Shown here one piece after another: positions 28,182 through 31,966 of a stretch of 31,966 bases of DNA (position 1 is its first letter; each line of letters begins with the position of its first letter). Origin of the DNA: Eutypella sp. D-1. Lineage: Eukaryota; Ascomycota; Sordariomycetes; Xylariales; Diatrypaceae. Both the position numbers and the translations under genes were made by a program. The DNA is taken from NCBI GenBank assembly GCA_023313575.1, contig JAJTTP010000046.1, positions 1 to 31,966 of the forward strand, written 5' to 3'. Under the pieces are notes generated by a model that saw only the letters and a program-made list of their open reading frames with translations, searched no databases and was not told the DNA's origin.

Positions 28182-28900
28182 TTTATTTTAAATGCATCTT
28201 TGAATTCTTGAGAATAATTAAAATAACCTAAAATATAAATAAGGCACCAAGACTTTAGCCGAATAGGATGCAAATATTACTGGTTTTCTAATTAAGTGAG
28301 GAATTTTTCTATAGATACAGATTATATAACAATTGGCATACCACTGCGTAGTATTCCACATATTTATGAACATTGCAGATTATTTATACGATTTTGAATT
28401 TTTAATTAGTTTACTTACTTTGTAAAAAACAGAAAATTTCCTTAACTTTTATCTAATTATTTATAAGTTTTCCTGTTTCTATTCTACTTAAACCCCTGCA
28501 GTAGTGCAGGGGTTTGTAAAAGGTACGCTCCTAAATTTTCTGAGGATTTTTTTTCTCTCTTCTGTTCCCGGAGGGAAAAGCCTTGCTCTTTTCTCCTTCT
28601 TTTTTTTAAAGAAAAAAAAGAAGAGAGAAAATATTTAAAATTACTCCAGCGTCTTTTATCATTCAAAAAAATCCCATTTTTTGGTCGGATCAAAAAACTT
28701 GTGAGAGTAGTACGCTTTGCTCAAGAAGGAGAAAAGAGCGGAGCGCGATGCCGGCACTTAAAATAGTTATAATATTCTGAATTTAATATAGAATAAAAGA
28801 AAAATAAGGAAAAAAATAAACGAGAAATAGGAAAAGAGGGAGCCGCGAAGAATGCCCTGATCCGGAGGATAAGCTAATTAATTAGGCCGCCTAATTAATT
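28182..28900. other. No recognised gene; palindromes and GC clusters
   Basis: 28200-28480 is AT-rich with no convincing reading frame. 28490-28515 is the second AAACCCCTGCA palindrome; 28567-28576 and 28861-28870 are GC clusters; 28649-28698 is one copy of a 50-bp repeat; 28875-28901 is a perfect palindrome (TAATTAATTAGGC with one spacer base). Confidence 0.55.
28490..28515. repeat. GC palindrome AAACCCCTGCA/TGCAGGGGTTT (copy 2)
   Basis: Same 11-bp stem as 27760-27785 but with loop GTAG, the complement of the first copy's CTAC, so the two look like opposite orientations of one unit. Confidence 0.75.
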
Positions 28901-29760
28901 ACGCAGCAACAGCATACGAAGTTAAAGCGATCCATTTTAGATTTAGCATGATAATAAAGAGTACTACATGTAAGATCATAAACATATACAGCATCACCTT
29001 TTGTGCGAAGCGATCCAGCATTAACAACTCTTAATGTATTCAAATTAAACTATTTATTTAATAATATTGTTATAAAATTAAAGCATCTTGAACACTAAAC
29101 TTATCACTATATATTTTAGAGATTATTAATTTAAAAGCTTTTAGTCCGTCTTTGTGAAGTCAAGGTAATAATTTTCCTTTATCCCGGAGGGATCAGAAGT
29201 ACCCCTAACCCCCCCCCCCCCCCCGAAACTTGGTTTGTGCGAAGCACAGGCTCCGCCTTCAGCAGGGGGAACGGATACTAAAATCTCCTTTAAATTAATA
29301 ATACATTATACGCCTTAGTAAATTAGATGAACCTACACATTTCTGACTTGTACTTTTATGTATAAATATATATATACACCTGAAAACCTTTATACTTGGA
29401 TCTACCTGTTAATTCATCTAAGAGTTTGGTACCTTCCGATGTATATATAGGAAAATCCATTTATACACCTTATACTTTTAATAACTATTCTAATTTCGAT
29501 ACAGTAACAGATAAATTTTGATTTAAGAATATTTTATTTATTACTGAGGGAGTATTAGGCTTTTTCACTATTAATATGCTCTAACGCTAAGAGCTCTGAG
29601 TTATTTCCCAAAGATCTAATGAAACTAAAAGATTTAGTTCAGTGTAAAGCAGCTATAGAACCTAATCCTACATGTTTATCAAATATGAAGTTATTATTAG
29701 AAACACTTTTACTAATTGTATCATGCAAATACTACAATAGTCTTCCGCCCTAAAGACAAG
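28900..29760 (-). pseudogene. Decayed GIY-YIG endonuclease (copy B)
   Basis: Recognisable blocks in different frames: SVSNNNFIFDKHVGLGSIAA, LGNNSELLALEHINSEK, MDFPIYTSEGTKLLDELTGR, the GIY-YIG start YKGF..VYIYI, then SQKCVGSSNLLRR (equivalent of the YIG block), WLHKDGLKAFKLIISKIYS and VYVYDLTCSTLYYHAKSKM. Stops, frame shifts and GC clusters (29183 onward, 29003) interrupt it. Block order fits a GIY-YIG intron ORF. Inactive. Confidence 0.65.
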
Positions 29761-29919
29761 TGCTTTAGGTTTGTTTTGATAATTATAAACTTAAAAGTTT
29801 ATTTTTACACTAAAAAAATAAGTTTAGCAAACTATTATAAAGTTATCTAAATATAATCAACGAATTAAGATATATTTACTAAAATACTCCGATTTTTCTG
29901 CACCCTATCAGGTGGGCTG

Positions 29920-30150
29920 GAGCCTACTATATTTTAAGCCTTTTTAGAATAATAATACCAATCACCCACCGTCTAGTCGATGAACTGTGTACCTATCCCA
30001 GCCACTTGGCCGCGGATTGCCCATTGAAAAATCAATATTGATTTTACCTTACCACGAGTCATTACCTGTGCCATAAACTATGTTACCATACTTACTTGGT
30101 TAAGATTACTTTAAGGGTTTCCCGCAATTTGATGATTTTTAACCCTAGGT
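29920..30150 (-). ncRNA. Group I intron core, host gene not identified
   Basis: Minus strand contains the full set of conserved elements in order: AAATTGCGGGAAACCC (P type, near 30119-30134), GGGCAATCCGCGGCCAAG (Q type), CAGTTCATCGACTAGACGG (R type, 29969-29987) and AAAATATAGTAGGCTCC (S type, near 29922-29938). I found no exon of a known mitochondrial gene next to it, so it may be an intron of a gene outside the window or a relic. Confidence 0.75.
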
Positions 30151-30259
30151 TCACTACAGTTTTGGCCATTGTTTAAGAAGACCCTAGAATACTCCTTCTC
30201 TATTTACAAAAACCAATACTTTATTGAATATACCTGGATCGTTAAACCTAATCATTTTG

Positions 30260-31720
30260 GTTACTGACATATTTTAAGATGTAACGATCTTTATATACTT
30301 TACCGCTAGCTATATACTAGCTATATAGTTTCTTAATGAACTTCTACAGAATGCCCCCAAAGAGAGTTCCAACTTTATAGGAAGAATATGAAATTTTTGT
30401 AGTATTAATACTAGAATCTAATACCTATACAGGTTTACCGTAAGATCTATGCAGTTTATTTAGACTCATTCTTCTAGGTTCATCTATTAATTATCGTAAC
30501 TATAATTCAGTTAAACCAGCTGGAACTGTATCTGCTACTATATTGTTAGATATAGTAAAATAATCTAAAAAAAAGGACTATTTTTAGCTACATGTTTTGT
30601 ATATGAAGAAGGGGTGTATACCTAAATATGCACAAAAACCTTTAAAAAGTTACTTGTATAATATAAAATCTGACGATATTTATCATGTAAATATATATTA
30701 AACCCTTTATTTACTATAAACTATCCTATGAATATTTAAGTTATATTTTTTATTTAAAAAACAATACTGCTCTAAAAAAGCATGAGAATATTTAGGGGGG
30801 GGAGGTAAGAAGAAGATATAACTGTAATTTCTGATATTTTTTTACTTATTTTATAATAAGTTAAATTAATAATATTATATATATTTAAAAATAAAAATAA
30901 TAAAAAAATTTCGTAAACGCTTTCAACTCTTACTTTTATATCCTCGATAATAATATACCGGTGTCTTTATTATTAAATCATCCATTTTTTTTTTCAAACT
31001 ACTGTTTAAATATTCTTGCTAAGTCATTACTAGATCCTACATATTTTTTTATCATTTTCTCTCTTATTTTTTTTCTTAAACAAAAAGTTTTACTGTTCCT
31101 TTTCGTAGCCTTCGGCGTCTTTTCTCATTCAAAAAAATCCCATTTTTTTGTCGGATCAAAAAACGAGTTTAACGAGTGAAAAGGAAGGGTAAAACAAACC
31201 CTGATCTCTTCTCCTAAGAGGAGAAGAGAGGGATTAGAAAGAGAAAAGAGCAGGGCGCGAATGTGAAAAACATATACCCCTGTTTTGCTACGTCTTGATC
31301 CAGATTATCCTACCAACCCTAATAAAGCAGGATATGTTTGATCTGTTGTGGGTAAATAAAAATTTACAGTAGGAAGAGCTAAAAGTTTATCTAGGAACTC
31401 CTGAGTTATATAAACTTTTTGGTTAAGTAACACACCATTTATAACTTCACTAGTAGGAGGGTTACCACTATTAATACGCTCTAATGCTAAAGAACTAAGG
31501 CAAAAATTAATTATTTTTTAGGCATAGTTAAGCTAGATTAAAATATAGATAACCAATTCAGATGGTTAAAATAAAAACATTTAATATTAAACACCTTTAT
31601 ATTAGGGCGTTCATTAAACCCTAAAAAAACTATTTTTATATGTTGTATTTTAGTCCAAGTACACCATACTTTGTTAATATTAAAATCTTAGATTAATTGT
31701 GTATCATGTTCCCGGAGGGA
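30260..31720 (-). pseudogene. Decayed GIY-YIG endonuclease (copy A) with NUMOD1-like end
   Basis: N-terminal blocks LSSLALERINSGNPPTSEVI, LLNQKVYITQEFLDKLLALP and TDQTYPALLGLVG at 31500-31300 match the N-terminal blocks of copy B in kind. The catalytic GIY-YIG part, expected at 31260-30750, is replaced by GC clusters, the 50-bp repeat and low-complexity DNA. C-terminal blocks follow: ILYYTSNFLKVF, TVPAGLTEL, MSLNKLHRSYGKPV, VLDSSINTTKISYSSYKVG and SGKVYKDRYILKYVSN, a NUMOD1-like tail. It stands 5' of the orphan core (29920-30150). Inactive. Confidence 0.6.
31205..31229. repeat. Perfect 11-bp inverted repeat
   Basis: TCTCTTCTCCT and AGGAGAAGAGA with the three-base loop AAG, between the 50-bp repeat and the next decayed ORF block. 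One of many palindromes in this region. Confidence 0.7.
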
Positions 31721-31966
31721 AAGCATTGAACAAATAATATAGCTTATTTAAAGATAAAAACGTGATAAATAATCCAAAACTAGATATTATCTGAAAATCG
31801 TACCAAAAATTTTACCCGGTTAAGACTGTTGTAGTAACTTTAATCTAGGGTTATTTTTATAAATAGTTAATACTATTTAGCATATTTAGCCTATAACCAG
31901 TTGTCCCAGCAACTAGAGTACCATCAGATTATTTATTGATTGAAAAACCGTCTACTCATGCTTTTT

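Larger units (their letters stand above)
28649..31164. repeat. 50-bp direct repeat pair, 28649-28698 and 31115-31164
   Basis: Both copies read GCGTCTTTT.TCATTCAAAA, then an A-run, TCCCATTTTTT.GTCGGATC and AAAAAAC, with about two mismatches. The flanks beyond (a GC cluster, GAGAAAAGAGC.GGGCGCG) are also alike, so a larger unit may have been copied. The copies are 2.5 kb apart and border the decayed GIY-YIG region. Confidence 0.75.

Noticed and set aside
27760..28515. AAACCCCTGCA palindromes as transcription terminators
   Set aside because: Fungal mitochondria do not use bacterial-type terminators, and similar palindromes occur inside introns and pseudogenes.
28484..28693. 69-codon minus-strand frame
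   Set aside because: Covers a palindrome, a GC cluster and the 50-bp repeat; low-complexity product.
30961..31179. 72-codon plus-strand frame
   Set aside because: Low-complexity Phe/Leu product from T-runs and the 50-bp repeat.
1..31966. CRISPR arrays, bacterial operons or phage genes
   Set aside because: No regularly spaced direct repeats or matching genes; gene content and code are fungal mitochondrial.

Overview
The window is a stretch of a fungal mitochondrial genome, most likely from a filamentous ascomycete (Pezizomycotina); I cannot place it further. Evidence: AT-rich DNA, TGA read as tryptophan in the conserved genes, nad4L and nad5 overlapping by one base and followed by cob, and very many group I introns with homing-endonuclease ORFs. 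All recognised mitochondrial genes lie on the minus strand, so transcription runs from high to low coordinates.

Layout in transcription order: (1) 31.97-27.1 kb has no recognised protein gene. It holds two decayed GIY-YIG ORFs, an orphan group I intron core, GC-rich palindromes, a sound tRNA-Arg(ACG) and two weaker tRNA-like structures. (2) 27.02-20.7 kb is nad4L and nad5. nad5 is split by one 3.6 kb intron carrying a four-motif LAGLIDADG fusion, a second LAGLIDADG ORF and a rearranged copy of the nad4L/nad5 start region. NAD5 ends in an unusual C-terminal extension of about 170-190 residues. (3) 20.7-18.7 kb is intergenic, with a decayed tRNA-Arg copy, GC clusters and two small unassigned ORFs. 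(4) 18.73 kb to the window edge is cob: eight exons (155, 46, 192, 36, 8, 53, 72 and about 57 nt) separated by seven complete introns and part of an eighth. Its 3' part lies outside the window.

The most striking feature is inside cob intron 4. Between its endonuclease remnants and its ribozyme core lies about 2.9 kb (roughly 6.1-9.03 kb) that looks like nuclear fungal DNA: higher GC, TGG for all tryptophans, a plus-strand GNAT acetyltransferase gene, and a divergent minus-strand gene with a 55-bp spliceosomal-type intron whose 3' end is cut at the junction. It is either a nuclear-to-mitochondrion transfer or a chimeric assembly; sequence alone cannot decide.

Other notable items are an 8-nt cob exon supported by a perfect P1 helix, a non-endonuclease ORF fused to cob exon 2, and a family of hairpin elements and GC clusters that break endonuclease ORFs. 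The genes form two functional groups: respiratory-chain subunits (complex I NAD4L and NAD5; complex III cytochrome b), and selfish introns whose proteins promote intron homing or splicing.
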